Origin: Paraburkholderia sp. SOS3
GTDB taxonomy: Bacteria > Pseudomonadota > Gammaproteobacteria > Burkholderiales > Burkholderiaceae
Direction: 5' to 3'
NCBI RefSeq assembly: GCF_001922345.1
Contig: NZ_CP018811.1
Location: forward strand, 2,232,001 to 2,296,000
DNA length: 64,000 nucleotides
This document shows positions 49,929-59,475 of this stretch, piece after piece; position 1 is the stretch's first letter, and every line of letters starts with the position of its first letter. The translations under genes were made by a program, and so were the position numbers. The notes below the pieces were generated by a model. It was not told the DNA's origin and did not search any database. It worked only from the letters and a program-made list of their open reading frames with translations.

Positions 49929-50324
49929 ATGAAATTGCTTGATGCGCTAGTCGAACAACGCATTGCCGCCGCAGCCGCGCGCGGTGAATTCGACGAATTG
50001 CCAGGCGCGGGCGCGCCGCTCAATTTCGAAGACGACCCGTTGGTCCCCGAGGAAGTGCGAGTCGCAAACCGCATTCTGAAGAATGCCGGTTTCGTGCCGC
50101 CAGCCGTGGAGCAACTGCGGGCGCTGCATAGCTTGCAGGACGAGCTCGCCGCGGTCAGCGACCGCGCCACGCGCTGCGGTTTGCAGGCCAGGATGCTCGC
50201 GCTCGAACTGGCGCTCGAATCGCTGCGCGGCGGGCCGATGCTCGTGCCGCGCGAATATTGCCGCCGCATCGCCGAGCGCCTGTCTGAGCGCGCGGCCGGT
50301 GTCGATGCGGGCGACGCGACCTGA
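49929..50324 (+). CDS. DUF1992 (DnaJ-like homologue domain) protein
   Basis: The 131-residue protein begins MKLLDALVEQRIAAAAARGEFDELPGAGAPL, followed by a PLVPEEVRVANRILKNAGFVPP motif; this is the conserved DUF1992 core found next to DnaJ-like domains. Function is not established. ATG 49929 is preferred since it starts the conserved domain; ATG 49899 in frame would add ten residues. Confidence 0.8.
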   Translation: MKLLDALVEQRIAAAAARGEFDELPGAGAPLNFEDDPLVPEEVRVANRILKNAGFVPPAVEQLRALHSLQDELAAVSDRATRCGLQARMLALELALESLRGGPMLVPREYCRRIAERLSERAAGVDAGDAT

Positions 50325-50456
50325 CAGCCCCGCCGTTGCGGATCCTTCCGCGAATCTACGAGACCTCGCCCAACACACGGCCGCACCGGCGAGTCGCGGC
50401 TGCGACGCTGGGCGCTGCCGAAAAGTCTGATATATCGAAAGACGAATTGACGATAG

Positions 50457-51038
<582 letters not shown>

Positions 51039-51127
51039 AGCGCGTTGAATTCCGCATCCGAATGCCCGTACGTTGATTTCCCGCTCGAACGCACACGCGT
51101 CACTCATCTAACAAATCGAAGCCGGCC

Positions 51128-52054
51128 ATGAACGCGCACCGCACCATCGAACTGGTCGCCCCCTCGGGCTACCCGCATGACCCCGCTGCGCTGCATCTCG
51201 CGCTGCACCGGTTACGCGCGCAAGGCCATCGCGTCGAAAACATTCACGCGACCGAGCGGCGCTACCAGCGCTTCGCCGGCACCGACGCGCAGCGGGCCGC
51301 CGAACTCAATCGCCTCGCCGACCCGTCGCGCGAACTGCCCGACATCGTGCTTGCCGTGCGCGGCGGCTATGGCGCGGTCCGCTTGCTGCACGGGCTCGAC
51401 TACGACGGTTTGCAGCGCCGCTTGCGGGACCAGCCGATCGCATTCGTCGGCCATAGCGACTTCACTGCGGTGCAGCTTGCGCTGCTTGCGCAAAGCGGCT
51501 TGACGACGTTTGGCGGCCCGATGCTCGTCGGCGATTTCGGCGCGCCCGAGGTCAGCTCATTCACGATGCGGCACTTCTGGCATGCACTTTCCACGCCGAC
51601 TTTCACGATTGCGACGAGCGTTGCGCAGGCGCAGCCGGCCGATGTCACGGGCACGCTGTGGGGCGGCAATCTCGCCGTGCTGACCTCGCTCGTCGGCACA
51701 CCTTATCTGCCGCCGGTCGAAGGCGGCATCCTTTTTCTCGAAGACGTCAACGAGCAGCCGTTCCGGCTCGAGCGGGCGATCTATCAACTGCATCTGGCCG
51801 GCATACTCGAGCGGCAGCAGGCGCTCGTGCTCGGCGACTTCTCGGGCGGCAAGCCGTTCGAGTACGACAACGGCTACGATCTGCACGCGATGATCGAGCA
51901 GGTGCGCTCGGTCGTCGGCATCCCGGTGATCACGGGCCTCCCGTTCGGCCATATTCCGGATATGGTCACCTTGCCGGTGGGCGCCGAGGCGCACCTGCAA
52001 GCCGATGCGCATGGCTTCAGGCTGACGGTGTCGGGACACCCGACGCTCGAATAG
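51128..52054 (+). CDS. ldcA: Murein tetrapeptide LD-carboxypeptidase (S66 family)
   Basis: The 308-residue protein has the S66 serine peptidase features: nucleophile Ser110 in FVGHSDFTA, the Glu of LEDVNEQPFRLER and the His of LPFGHIPDMVTLP. It trims the terminal D-Ala from murein tetrapeptides during cell-wall recycling in the cytoplasm. Length and motif order are standard. Confidence 0.92.
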   Translation: MNAHRTIELVAPSGYPHDPAALHLALHRLRAQGHRVENIHATERRYQRFAGTDAQRAAELNRLADPSRELPDIVLAVRGGYGAVRLLHGLDYDGLQRRLRDQPIAFVGHSDFTAVQLALLAQSGLTTFGGPMLVGDFGAPEVSSFTMRHFWHALSTPTFTIATSVAQAQPADVTGTLWGGNLAVLTSLVGTPYLPPVEGGILFLEDVNEQPFRLERAIYQLHLAGILERQQALVLGDFSGGKPFEYDNGYDLHAMIEQVRSVVGIPVITGLPFGHIPDMVTLPVGAEAHLQADAHGFRLTVSGHPTLE

Positions 52055-52220
52055 GCCGCGAAACCAGCGCGGAGTCAGCACCAAGACACGAAGTCGTCGC
52101 ATTGACGCGCAGCAGGGCTGCGCGCACCGGGCACCCGCTTGTGCTGCCTTGCCATCTTCTTTCGACCCGCGTACTCGCCCGACCTCATCTCATCGGCTGG
52201 TTGCCGGGAAATCCCCGCGA

Positions 52221-52234
52221 TTTTGTTGACAAAA
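52221..52234. promoter_or_regulatory. Upstream GntR-type palindrome
   Basis: TTTTGT-TG-ACAAAA is a perfect inverted repeat sharing the core TTGT-TG-ACAA with the promoter-proximal site 154 bp downstream. No -10 box lies at the right distance, so it is better seen as a second operator than a promoter. Confidence 0.55.
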
Positions 52235-52372
52235 TCTGCCGATGTGGCGCGTCGCCCGCCACGTTAAAGTAAGCCTGCGCCGAACAGCACCTGCGCAGCC
52301 GCGTACCACTACGTAAGGCCGTCGCGCCGATTGCTGACAGAGACTCGTTGAAATTGTCAAAAATCCAAGTTG

Positions 52373-52390
52373 AAAATTGTTGACAATTTT
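52373..52390. promoter_or_regulatory. Promoter-proximal GntR operator
   Basis: AAAATTGT-TG-ACAATTTT is a perfect 18-bp palindrome with the -GT-N-AC- core expected of GntR-family sites. It overlaps the -35 box of the regulator's own promoter, implying autorepression. Confidence 0.65.
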
Positions 52391-52407
52391 TAACGGCGTT
52401 CTAAGAT
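52380..52407 (+). promoter_or_regulatory. Sigma-70 type promoter of the GntR regulator
   Basis: A consensus TTGACA (52380-52385) is followed after 16 bp by TAAGAT (52402-52407). Transcription would begin about 18 bases before the ATG at 52432, leaving a short leader. Confidence 0.55.
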
Positions 52408-52431
52408 GCATCTCAATAAACGCAGCCGATC

Positions 52432-53148
52432 ATGTCCGACACATCCACCATCCCGTCGAATGGTTTGAAGCCCGAAGCGATCGCCGAGCGCATTCGCGCG
52501 GCGATCCTCGAGCATCGCCTCGCGCCGGGCTCGAAGCTGACGGAAGCACAGCTATGCGACGTATTCGAGGTCAAACGCGGACCGATCCGGCAGGCCTTGA
52601 CGCTGCTCGCGAACGACCGGCTCGTCGACCTCGAGCCGAATCGCGGCGCATTCGTCGCGAGCCCGTCGCTGCAGGAAGTGCATGAAGTGTTCGAGATGCG
52701 CCGCATCATCGAGATGGCGGTCATCGAAAAGGTCTGCGCGGGCGCGCATGGCATGAAGCGTCTGAAGTCGATCGGCTCGATGATCGGCCGCGAGCGCAAG
52801 GCATTCGAGACGCGCGACTTTCCCGCATGGATCAGACTCTCGGGCGAGTTTCATACGGAACTCGCCGCGCTCACCGGCAACACGGTGCTGTGCGACTGCC
52901 TGAGCGGACTCGTTGCGCGCTCAACCTTGATTTCGGCGCTGTACGAATCGCTCGGACGCAGCCCGTGCTCGTTCGAGGACCATGAAGCGATACTCGCCGC
53001 GATCGACGCCGGCGATGCAAACAGCGCCGCGGCATTGATGGCGAGCCATTTGCAGAGCGTCGAACTGAAGATGCTCGACCGGCCGGCTACCGGTCCTGCC
53101 GATCTGCACGAGGTGTTCGGCACGCGCGCTAGCCCGCGCGCATCGTGA
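52432..53148 (+). CDS. GntR-family (FCD) transcriptional regulator
   Basis: The 238-residue protein has an N-terminal winged helix (AIAERIRAAILEHRLAPGSKLTEAQLCDVFEVKRGPIRQALTLL) and an all-helical FCD effector domain with the metal-binding Asp/His pattern (EFHTELAAL, DHEAILAAIDAGD, LMASHLQ). It opens the allantoin gene block, whose genes follow on the same strand, and is the obvious candidate regulator. Perfect palindromes before its own start suggest autorepression. The effector could be allantoin, allantoate or a related ureide. Confidence 0.9.
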   Translation: MSDTSTIPSNGLKPEAIAERIRAAILEHRLAPGSKLTEAQLCDVFEVKRGPIRQALTLLANDRLVDLEPNRGAFVASPSLQEVHEVFEMRRIIEMAVIEKVCAGAHGMKRLKSIGSMIGRERKAFETRDFPAWIRLSGEFHTELAALTGNTVLCDCLSGLVARSTLISALYESLGRSPCSFEDHEAILAAIDAGDANSAAALMASHLQSVELKMLDRPATGPADLHEVFGTRASPRAS

Positions 53149-53472
53149 TGACGCAAGCGGCGCACGCGCGCTCATGTGCGGTGCGCGCTGCACTGAATTC
53201 GAACTCGAAGATCGCGACGTGCATGTCTGCGCAGGGCGGCATGCATCACGCGGGAAGGTTGCGGCAGAAGTCCGCGGATTCTGCCCGAGACGCTAAAACA
53301 AGTAGGTAAGTACGGAGACACCGCGGCAAAGCGCATGCGCAATACATGGGTACGTCACACATTCGCCGACGGCCGCATGACTGGCATGCACGATGCAGAG
53401 GCCAATCGGTTTTTTGCCCCAGGCTTTTGACCCGGGTTTTTGACCGATGGTCCCCATTCCTTGGAGGAGTTC
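53149..53472. other. Gene-free leader of the NCS1 transporter gene
   Basis: These 324 bp carry no gene I can support and none of the GntR palindromes seen upstream of the regulator. A T-rich patch with two TTTTTGACC-like elements occurs about 30 bases before the GGAGGAG ribosome-binding site of the transporter gene. Confidence 0.35.
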
Positions 53473-54969
53473 ATGGCTCAGTTCAGCGCATCCCCGGGCA
53501 ACCCGGGCATTCCCGCATACGAAGACAGCAGCAGCGCCGGCACGCCAGCGGCCGATCCGATGCTGCCGGCCGGCTATAGCGAACGTCTGTACAACGAAGA
53601 TCTCGCGCCGTTGCACAAGCAAACCTGGGGCGCGTACAACATCTTCGCGTTCTGGATGTCCGACGTGCATAGCGTCGGCGGTTACGTGTTCGCGGGGAGT
53701 CTCTTCGCGCTCGGATTGACGAGCTGGCAGGTGCTGATCGCGCTGCTCGTCGGCATTACGCTTGTCAATGTGCTGTGCAACCTGATTGCGAAGCCTAGCC
53801 AGCAGAATGGCGTGCCGTATCCGGTCGCGTGCCGCGCGACGTTCGGCGTGCTCGGCGCGAATGTGCCCGCCGTGATTCGCGGTTTGATCGCCGTGGCGTG
53901 GTATGGCATTCAGACGTTTCTCGCGTCGAGTGCGCTCGTGATCGTCGTGCTGAAGTTCTTCCCGCAGCTCACGCCGTATGCGGACGTTCATCATCACGGC
54001 TTCATGGGGCTCTCGGCGGTCGGTTGGGCCGGCTTCATGCTGCTGTGGGTGCTGCAGGCGCTCGTGTTCTGGAACGGCATGGAGACGATCAAGAAGTTCA
54101 TCGACTTCGCGGGCCCAGCGGTCTATGTCGTGATGTTTATCCTCGCCGGTTATATGGTGTGGCGCGCGGGCTGGCAGAACATCGGCATCAACCTCGGCGG
54201 CGTGAAGTACCACGGCATGGAAGTGCTGCCGGTCATGATCACGGCGATCTCGCTCGTCGTGTCGTATTTCTCGGGGCCCATGCTGAACTTCGGCGACTTC
54301 TCGCGCTACGGCAAGACCTTTCGCAGCGTGAAGCGCGGCAATTTCTGGGGCTTGCCAGTCAATTTCCTCGCATTCTCGCTCGTGACCGTGATCACGACCG
54401 CCGCGACGCTGCCGGTGTTCGGTGAACTGATTACCGATCCCGTCGAAACGGTGGGCCGCATCGACTATCCGACCGCGGTCATTCTCGGTGCGCTGACGTT
54501 TACGATCGCCACGATCGGCATCAATATCGTCGCGAACTTCGTGTCGCCCGCATTCGACTTCTCGAATGTCGCGCCGCGTCTCATCAGCTGGCGCGCGGGC
54601 GGCATGCTGGCAGCGGTTGCCTCAATCTTCATCACGCCGTGGAATCTCTTCAACAACCCCGCGGTGATCCACTACACGCTCGATGTGCTCGGCAGCTTTA
54701 TCGGACCGCTGTATGGCGTGCTGATCGTCGACTACTACCTCGTGAAGCGTCAGAAGATCGTGCTCGACGATCTGTACACGGTGTCGGAACAGGGCGCGTA
54801 CTGGTATCGCAACGGCGTCAACTATCGTGCGGTCGCGGCGTTGCTGCCGGCGGCGCTGATCGCGGTGCTCTGCGTGATGGTGCCGGCGTTGAGCGGACTG
54901 GCGAATTTTTCGTGGTTCGTGGGCGCAGCACTGGGCGCGGTGTTCTACCGCATGATTGCGCACACATGA
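53473..54969 (+). CDS. NCS1-family nucleobase/allantoin/hydantoin:cation symporter
   Basis: The 498-residue protein has about 12 transmembrane helices and NCS1 hallmarks: NEDLAPLHKQTWGAYNIFAFWMSDVHSVGG (in parts) at the first helix and PAVIRGLIAVAWYGIQTFLAS near helix three. GGAGGAG immediately before ATG 53473 fixes the start. The family imports uracil, allantoin, hydantoins or purines with Na+ or H+. Context between the GntR regulator and the racemase points to allantoin or a related ureide or urate, but the ligand cannot be read from the sequence. Confidence 0.9.
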   Translation: MAQFSASPGNPGIPAYEDSSSAGTPAADPMLPAGYSERLYNEDLAPLHKQTWGAYNIFAFWMSDVHSVGGYVFAGSLFALGLTSWQVLIALLVGITLVNVLCNLIAKPSQQNGVPYPVACRATFGVLGANVPAVIRGLIAVAWYGIQTFLASSALVIVVLKFFPQLTPYADVHHHGFMGLSAVGWAGFMLLWVLQALVFWNGMETIKKFIDFAGPAVYVVMFILAGYMVWRAGWQNIGINLGGVKYHGMEVLPVMITAISLVVSYFSGPMLNFGDFSRYGKTFRSVKRGNFWGLPVNFLAFSLVTVITTAATLPVFGELITDPVETVGRIDYPTAVILGALTFTIATIGINIVANFVSPAFDFSNVAPRLISWRAGGMLAAVASIFITPWNLFNNPAVIHYTLDVLGSFIGPLYGVLIVDYYLVKRQKIVLDDLYTVSEQGAYWYRNGVNYRAVAALLPAALIAVLCVMVPALSGLANFSWFVGAALGAVFYRMIAHT

Positions 54970-55046
54970 GCGCGCGCACCTAACCGCGCGCGTAACCGGA
55001 AACGCTGCCGTGCAAAGCGCCTGCACGAGCAGCAACAGGAGTCGAC

Positions 55047-55973
55047 ATGCGTATCAAACTGATCAACCCGAACACGACCCAGCGGATGACCGACGCAATG
55101 GGTCGTTGCGCACGCAACATCGTCGCGCCGGGCACCGAGGTGGTGGCGGTCAGCCCGACCATGGGTCCGCCTTCGATCGAGGGCTACTACGACGAGGCAT
55201 TTGCGACGCCGGGCCTGCTTGCCGAAGTCGCGGCGGGCGAGCGCGAAGGGTTCGACGGCTACGTGATCGCCTGCTTCGGCGACCCGGGGCTGTATGCGGC
55301 GCGCGAAGTCGCGCGCGGCCCGGTGATCGGCATTGCCGAAGCGGCGATGCATGCGGCAAGCGTGCTCGCGCCAGGCTTTTCGGTCGTGACGACGCTGTCG
55401 CGCACCTGCGGCATGGCGTGGCATCTCGCCGAGCGCTATGGCATGAAGCGCTTTTGCCGCAACGTGCGCGCGACCGACGTCGCCGTGCTCGATCTCGATC
55501 AACCGGGCTCGGCTGCGCGCCGGCTCATCGTCGACGAATGCCGGCGCGCACTCGACGAAGACGGCTCGGACGCGATCGTGCTCGGCTGCGCGGGCATGGT
55601 CGACTTGTGCGCGCAGATCGAGGATGCGGTTGGCGCGCCGGTCGTCGAGGGCGTGACGGCCGCCGTCAAATGGGTCGAAGCGCTGGTTGCGCTGCGGCTT
55701 TCGACGGCCAAACGCGGCGATTATGCGCGGCCGCTCGCGAAGCGCTACGATGGCGCGCTCGCGCGCTTCAGCCCGACTGAAGGCGATTTGCGCGATGCCG
55801 GAACGCGGGTAAACGCGGGGGCTTCGGCGTCTGCGCCGGGAGCGTCCACGAGCACAACGACGGGCACAACGACGGGCACAACGACGGGCACGACGACGGG
55901 CACGACGACGGGCACGACGACAGGCGACAAAGCGATCCCCGCACACGACGATGCCGCGCCGCACATACACTGA
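55047..55973 (+). CDS. Allantoin/hydantoin racemase (Asp/Glu racemase family) with repeat tail
   Basis: The first 250 or so residues match HpxA/HyuE racemases: MRIKLINPNTTQRMTDAM at the start and the catalytic cysteine pair C76 (ACFGDPGL) and C181 (VLGCAGM). The enzyme would interconvert R- and S-allantoin so that a stereospecific allantoinase can use both. The C terminus is unusual: six perfect TTTG tetrapeptides (residues 270-293) follow an Ala/Ser/Gly linker and end in a His-containing tail, DDAAPHIH. Known relatives stop near residue 240-250. The gene stands 77 bp after the transporter and 181 bp before the allantoinase gene. Confidence 0.88.
   Translation: MRIKLINPNTTQRMTDAMGRCARNIVAPGTEVVAVSPTMGPPSIEGYYDEAFATPGLLAEVAAGEREGFDGYVIACFGDPGLYAAREVARGPVIGIAEAAMHAASVLAPGFSVVTTLSRTCGMAWHLAERYGMKRFCRNVRATDVAVLDLDQPGSAARRLIVDECRRALDEDGSDAIVLGCAGMVDLCAQIEDAVGAPVVEGVTAAVKWVEALVALRLSTAKRGDYARPLAKRYDGALARFSPTEGDLRDAGTRVNAGASASAPGASTSTTTGTTTGTTTGTTTGTTTGTTTGDKAIPAHDDAAPHIH
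55854..55925 (+). repeat. 12-bp coding tandem repeat in the racemase gene
   Basis: Six tandem copies of a 12-bp unit, ACAACGACGGGC or its one-base variant ACGACGACGGGC (the last copy has ACAGGC), each encode Thr-Thr-Thr-Gly. Because the unit is a multiple of three, changes in copy number keep the frame. Confidence 0.95.
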
Positions 55974-56154
55974 GTCTGACCCGCACTATGGGTCCGCGTG
56001 TATGCGCGCACCGCGGCGTTTTCGCTACACTGGCTCGACGTGCCGCGCCGCATGCGAGCATATGCAGCGTATCTGCGCGCATGTGAGTCCATGACATCGG
56101 CCTGCATCGCGCCGCACCGCGTGCTCATCACCAACTGCTGCTTTCCGTCAAATC

Positions 56155-57105
56155 ATGTCACTCGATCCGAACTATCCACGCGACCTGATCGGCTACGGCC
56201 GTCATCCGGTGCAGGCGAACTGGCCCGGGCGCGCCCGCGTCGCCGTGCAATTTGTGCTCAATTACGAAGAGGGCGGCGAGAACTGCGTCCTGCACGGCGA
56301 TGCCGGATCGGAGCAGTTCCTGTCGGAAATCGTCGGCGCCGCGTCGTTTCCGGCGCGCCATATGAGCATGGAGTCGATCTACGAATACGGTTCGCGCGCG
56401 GGCGTGTGGCGCATTCTGCGAGAGTTCGAAAAGCGCGGCCTGCCGCTGACCATATTCGGCGTCGGCATGGCGATCGAGCGCAATCCGGAAGCGGCGCGCG
56501 CATTCGTCGAGCTCGGGCATGAAATCGCGTGCCACGGGTATCGCTGGATTCACTATCAGGACTTCACGCCCGAGCGCGAAGCCGAACATATGCGTCTTGG
56601 CATGGCGGCGATCGAGCGCGTGACCGGCGAGCGGCCGCTCGGCTGGTACACGGGCCGGGACAGTCCGAACACGCATCGGCTCGTCGCCGAATATGGCGGC
56701 TTTCTATACGACTCCGATTACTACGGCGACGATCTGCCGTTCTGGATGGACGTCGACGTAACCGGCGGCGCCAAGGTGCCGCAACTGATCGTCCCGTATA
56801 CGCTCGACACGAACGACATGCGGTTTGCGACGCCGCAGGGATACAACACCGCCGACCATTTCTTCACGTATCTGCGCGACGCCTTCGACGTGCTTTACGA
56901 AGAAGGCGACGAAGCGCCGAAGATGATGTCGATCGGCATGCATTGCCGGCTGCTCGGACGACCGGGCCGGTTTCGCGCGCTGCAGCGCTTTCTCGACCAT
57001 ATCGAACAGCACGACCGTGTGTGGGTCACGCGTCGTATCGACATCGCGCGTCACTGGCGCGAACATCATCCGTATCGGCAACCGGAGCGCGGGGCGACCG
57101 CATGA
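56155..57105 (+). CDS. puuE: Allantoinase PuuE (polysaccharide-deacetylase-like)
   Basis: The 316-residue protein begins with the family mark YPRDLIGYGRHPVQANWPG and contains the NodB-like fold: FVLNYEEGGE, the HEIACHGYRWIHY block, and YTGRDSPNTHRL. It belongs to the metal-independent allantoinase family PuuE, which hydrolyses S-allantoin to allantoate. Its stop overlaps the start of the decarboxylase gene (ATGA), so the two are translationally coupled. Confidence 0.92.
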   Translation: MSLDPNYPRDLIGYGRHPVQANWPGRARVAVQFVLNYEEGGENCVLHGDAGSEQFLSEIVGAASFPARHMSMESIYEYGSRAGVWRILREFEKRGLPLTIFGVGMAIERNPEAARAFVELGHEIACHGYRWIHYQDFTPEREAEHMRLGMAAIERVTGERPLGWYTGRDSPNTHRLVAEYGGFLYDSDYYGDDLPFWMDVDVTGGAKVPQLIVPYTLDTNDMRFATPQGYNTADHFFTYLRDAFDVLYEEGDEAPKMMSIGMHCRLLGRPGRFRALQRFLDHIEQHDRVWVTRRIDIARHWREHHPYRQPERGATA

Positions 57106-57623
57106 AAGCGATGCATTACACGCTCGATCAACTGAACCGCGTTTCGGACGATGCATTCGTTGCCGCGCTGTCGGGCATCTTCGAACATTCGCCGTGGGTG
57201 GCGCAAGCCGCCGCCGGCATGCGCCCGTTCGCGAGCATCGACGAACTGCATCGCGAGATGTCGCGCATCGTCGACACAGCCGGCGAGGCGCGGCAACTCG
57301 CACTGATCAATGCGCACCCTGAACTGGCGGGCAAGGCGGCGGTGCGGGGCGAACTGACCGCCGAATCGACGCGCGAGCAAAGCGGCGCGGGTCTCGACCA
57401 ATGCACGCAGGAAGAGTTCGACCACTTGCTGCAGCTGAACGCGGCGTACCGCGAAAAGTTCGGATTCCCGTTCATTCTCGCCGTGCGCGGCTACGACCGG
57501 CACGGCATCATCGCGAACTTCGAAGCGCGCGTGAACAACAGTCGCGCGGATGAGCTGCGCGCGAGCCTCGACCAGATCTACCGGATTGCGCGTTTCAGAC
57601 TCGACGACCTGCTCGGCGTTTGA
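57102..57623 (+). CDS. uraD: 2-oxo-4-hydroxy-4-carboxy-5-ureidoimidazoline decarboxylase
   Basis: The 173-residue protein is the OHCU decarboxylase of urate breakdown: [23 protein letters not shown] at the start, a conserved INAHPELAG with the catalytic His, [11 protein letters not shown] and [12 protein letters not shown]. It makes S-allantoin from the HiuH product. It shares four bases with puuE and is followed by allantoicase after about 100 bp. Confidence 0.93.
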   Translation: MKAMHYTLDQLNRVSDDAFVAALSGIFEHSPWVAQAAAGMRPFASIDELHREMSRIVDTAGEARQLALINAHPELAGKAAVRGELTAESTREQSGAGLDQCTQEEFDHLLQLNAAYREKFGFPFILAVRGYDRHGIIANFEARVNNSRADELRASLDQIYRIARFRLDDLLGV

Positions 57624-57724
57624 AGACATCCACCCGTCCGCGCACCCGAACACACACACAAACACGCACCCACGAAGCACGCGTACAGGCCGTACGCATC
57701 ATCAGATATCAAAGGAAGACGACG

Positions 57725-58735
57725 ATGGCACTCCCGATTCTCGATCCCAACGCACCGGACTTCACGCGCCGCTATGTGAATCTGGCGGACCCGCGGCTCG
57801 GTGCGCAGGCGCTCGAAGCAAGCGACGAATTTTTCGCGCCGAAGGACCGGATGCTGAATCCGGAGCCCGCCGTGTTCATTCCCGGCAAATACGACGAACA
57901 CGGCAAATGGATGGACGGCTGGGAAACGCGGCGCAAGCGCACGGCCGGCTACGACTGGTGCATCGTGAAGCTGGCGCGGCCCGGCGCGATCAAGGGGCTC
58001 GACCTCGATACGAGCCATTTCACCGGTAATTTCCCGCCTGCGGCATCGGTGGAAGCGGCGCGCGTGGTCGACGGCACGCCGAACGAGGCGACGCAATGGA
58101 CGCCAATCGTTCCGTCGACGACGCTGCAAGGCAACTCGCATCACTATCTCGATGTAACCGACACGAACGCGTACACGCACGTGCGCGTGAACATCTATCC
58201 GGACGGCGGCATCGCGCGCCTGCGTATCTATGGACAGCCGCAAGTCGACTGGGCGGGCGCGAGCCGGTCCGAGCTGTTCGATCTGGCCGCGATGGAAAAC
58301 GGCGCGTATCTGGTCGGTGCGAACAACCAGCACTTCGGCGCCGCGTCGACGATTCTGATGCCGGGCCGCGGCGTCAATATGGGCGACGGCTGGGAAACGC
58401 GGCGCCGCCGCGAGCCCGGCAACGACTGGGCGATCGTCGCGCTCGCACAGCCGGGCGTGATTCGCAAGGTCGAAGTGGATACGGCGCACTTCAAGGGCAA
58501 CTATCCCGACCGCTGTTCGATTCAGGCCGCGTACGTGACTGGCGGCACCGACAGTTCGCTCGTCACGCAGGCGATGTTCTGGCCCGTGCTGCTCGGCGAG
58601 CAGAAGCTGCAGATGGACAAGCAGCACTTTTTCGAAAGCGAGCTGGAAGCGCTCGGCCCCATTACGCATGTGCGCTTCAACATCATTCCGGACGGCGGCG
58701 TATCGCGTCTGCGCCTGTGGGGCACGCTCGCGTGA
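57725..58735 (+). CDS. alc: Allantoicase
   Basis: The 336-residue protein shows the two tandem jelly-roll repeats of allantoicase, each with a DGWETRRxR motif ([14 protein letters not shown] and [14 protein letters not shown]) and a following DTxHFxGN ([11 protein letters not shown] and [11 protein letters not shown]). It cleaves allantoate to ureidoglycolate and urea. ATG 57725 has AAAGGAAG upstream. The following ureidoglycolate lyase gene starts 62 bp later. Confidence 0.94.
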   Translation: MALPILDPNAPDFTRRYVNLADPRLGAQALEASDEFFAPKDRMLNPEPAVFIPGKYDEHGKWMDGWETRRKRTAGYDWCIVKLARPGAIKGLDLDTSHFTGNFPPAASVEAARVVDGTPNEATQWTPIVPSTTLQGNSHHYLDVTDTNAYTHVRVNIYPDGGIARLRIYGQPQVDWAGASRSELFDLAAMENGAYLVGANNQHFGAASTILMPGRGVNMGDGWETRRRREPGNDWAIVALAQPGVIRKVEVDTAHFKGNYPDRCSIQAAYVTGGTDSSLVTQAMFWPVLLGEQKLQMDKQHFFESELEALGPITHVRFNIIPDGGVSRLRLWGTLA

Positions 58736-58797
58736 TGCGCGAGCAGGTCGACGCAATGATGGATACGATGCTGGATGCGATTCAGGATAGGTATGCA

Positions 58798-59307
58798 ATG
58801 AAAACACTGCCCATCGAACCGCTGACGCGCGAGGTCTTCGCGCCGTTCGGCGATGTCATCGAACTCGAAGGAGCGAGAGAGATTCCGATCAATCTCGGCA
58901 CGACGATCCGCTATCACGATCTCGCGAAGGTGGACGTGAACGACGCCGGCGGCCGTACGCTCGTCAATCTGTTTCGCGGACAGCCGCGCACGCTGCCGTT
59001 CGAAGTAAAGATGCTCGAGCGGCATCCGCTTGGCAGCCAGGCGTTTATTCCGTTCGACGAAAAGCCGTATCTGATCGTGGTGGCGCCGGCCGGCGCGCTC
59101 GATCCGCAGGCCATTCGCGCATTCGTCACGAGCGGATGGCAGGGCGTGAATTACGCGAAGGGCGTGTGGCACCATCCACTGATCGCGCTGGGCGAAGTGA
59201 GCGACTTTATCGTCGTCGATCGCGGCGGCGAGGGGTGCAATCTGAATGAGCAGGATCTGGCCGAATCGTTGTGGCTGACCGACGATGCGTTAAGCGTCGT
59301 GAGTTAG
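58798..59307 (+). CDS. allA: Ureidoglycolate lyase
   Basis: The 169-residue cupin-like protein starts [22 protein letters not shown] and has the AllA motifs: [27 protein letters not shown] and [13 protein letters not shown]. It splits ureidoglycolate into glyoxylate and urea, the last step of this route. ATG 58798 has GGATAGG upstream. A terminator-like hairpin lies about 70 bp beyond the stop. Confidence 0.93.
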   Translation: MKTLPIEPLTREVFAPFGDVIELEGAREIPINLGTTIRYHDLAKVDVNDAGGRTLVNLFRGQPRTLPFEVKMLERHPLGSQAFIPFDEKPYLIVVAPAGALDPQAIRAFVTSGWQGVNYAKGVWHHPLIALGEVSDFIVVDRGGEGCNLNEQDLAESLWLTDDALSVVS

Positions 59308-59370
59308 CGATGTTGCCGCGCGGCCGCGTGAATACGGGCCGCCTGTTCTTGTTCTTCTGAACCCAGGCAC

Positions 59371-59412
59371 AAAAAAATAGCGGTCTTGAGCTCACGCCCA
59401 AGACCGCTATTT
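59371..59412. terminator. Bidirectional terminator between allA and puuD
   Basis: AAATAGCGGTCTTG pairs exactly with CAAGACCGCTATTT around a ten-base loop. Seven A residues on the left make a U-tract for the leftward puuD transcript; the stem can also stop the rightward allantoin operon. Confidence 0.8.
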
Positions 59413-59475
59413 CGCAATCGATGCTGCAATCGCGAAGCGCAAGCCGCGGCCCACGCTCGCGTTCCCGCGCCGCAA

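Larger units (their letters stand above)
52055..52431. promoter_or_regulatory. Intergenic control region of the GntR regulator
   Basis: This 377-bp gap holds no gene. Its second half is AT-rich and contains the regulator's promoter and probable operators, listed separately. An imperfect third site (AAATTGT-CA-AAAAT) lies at 52351-52364 between the two perfect palindromes. Confidence 0.6.

Noticed and set aside
55854..55925. CRISPR array
   Set aside because: The 12-bp units are contiguous, without spacers, and encode an in-frame TTTG repeat.
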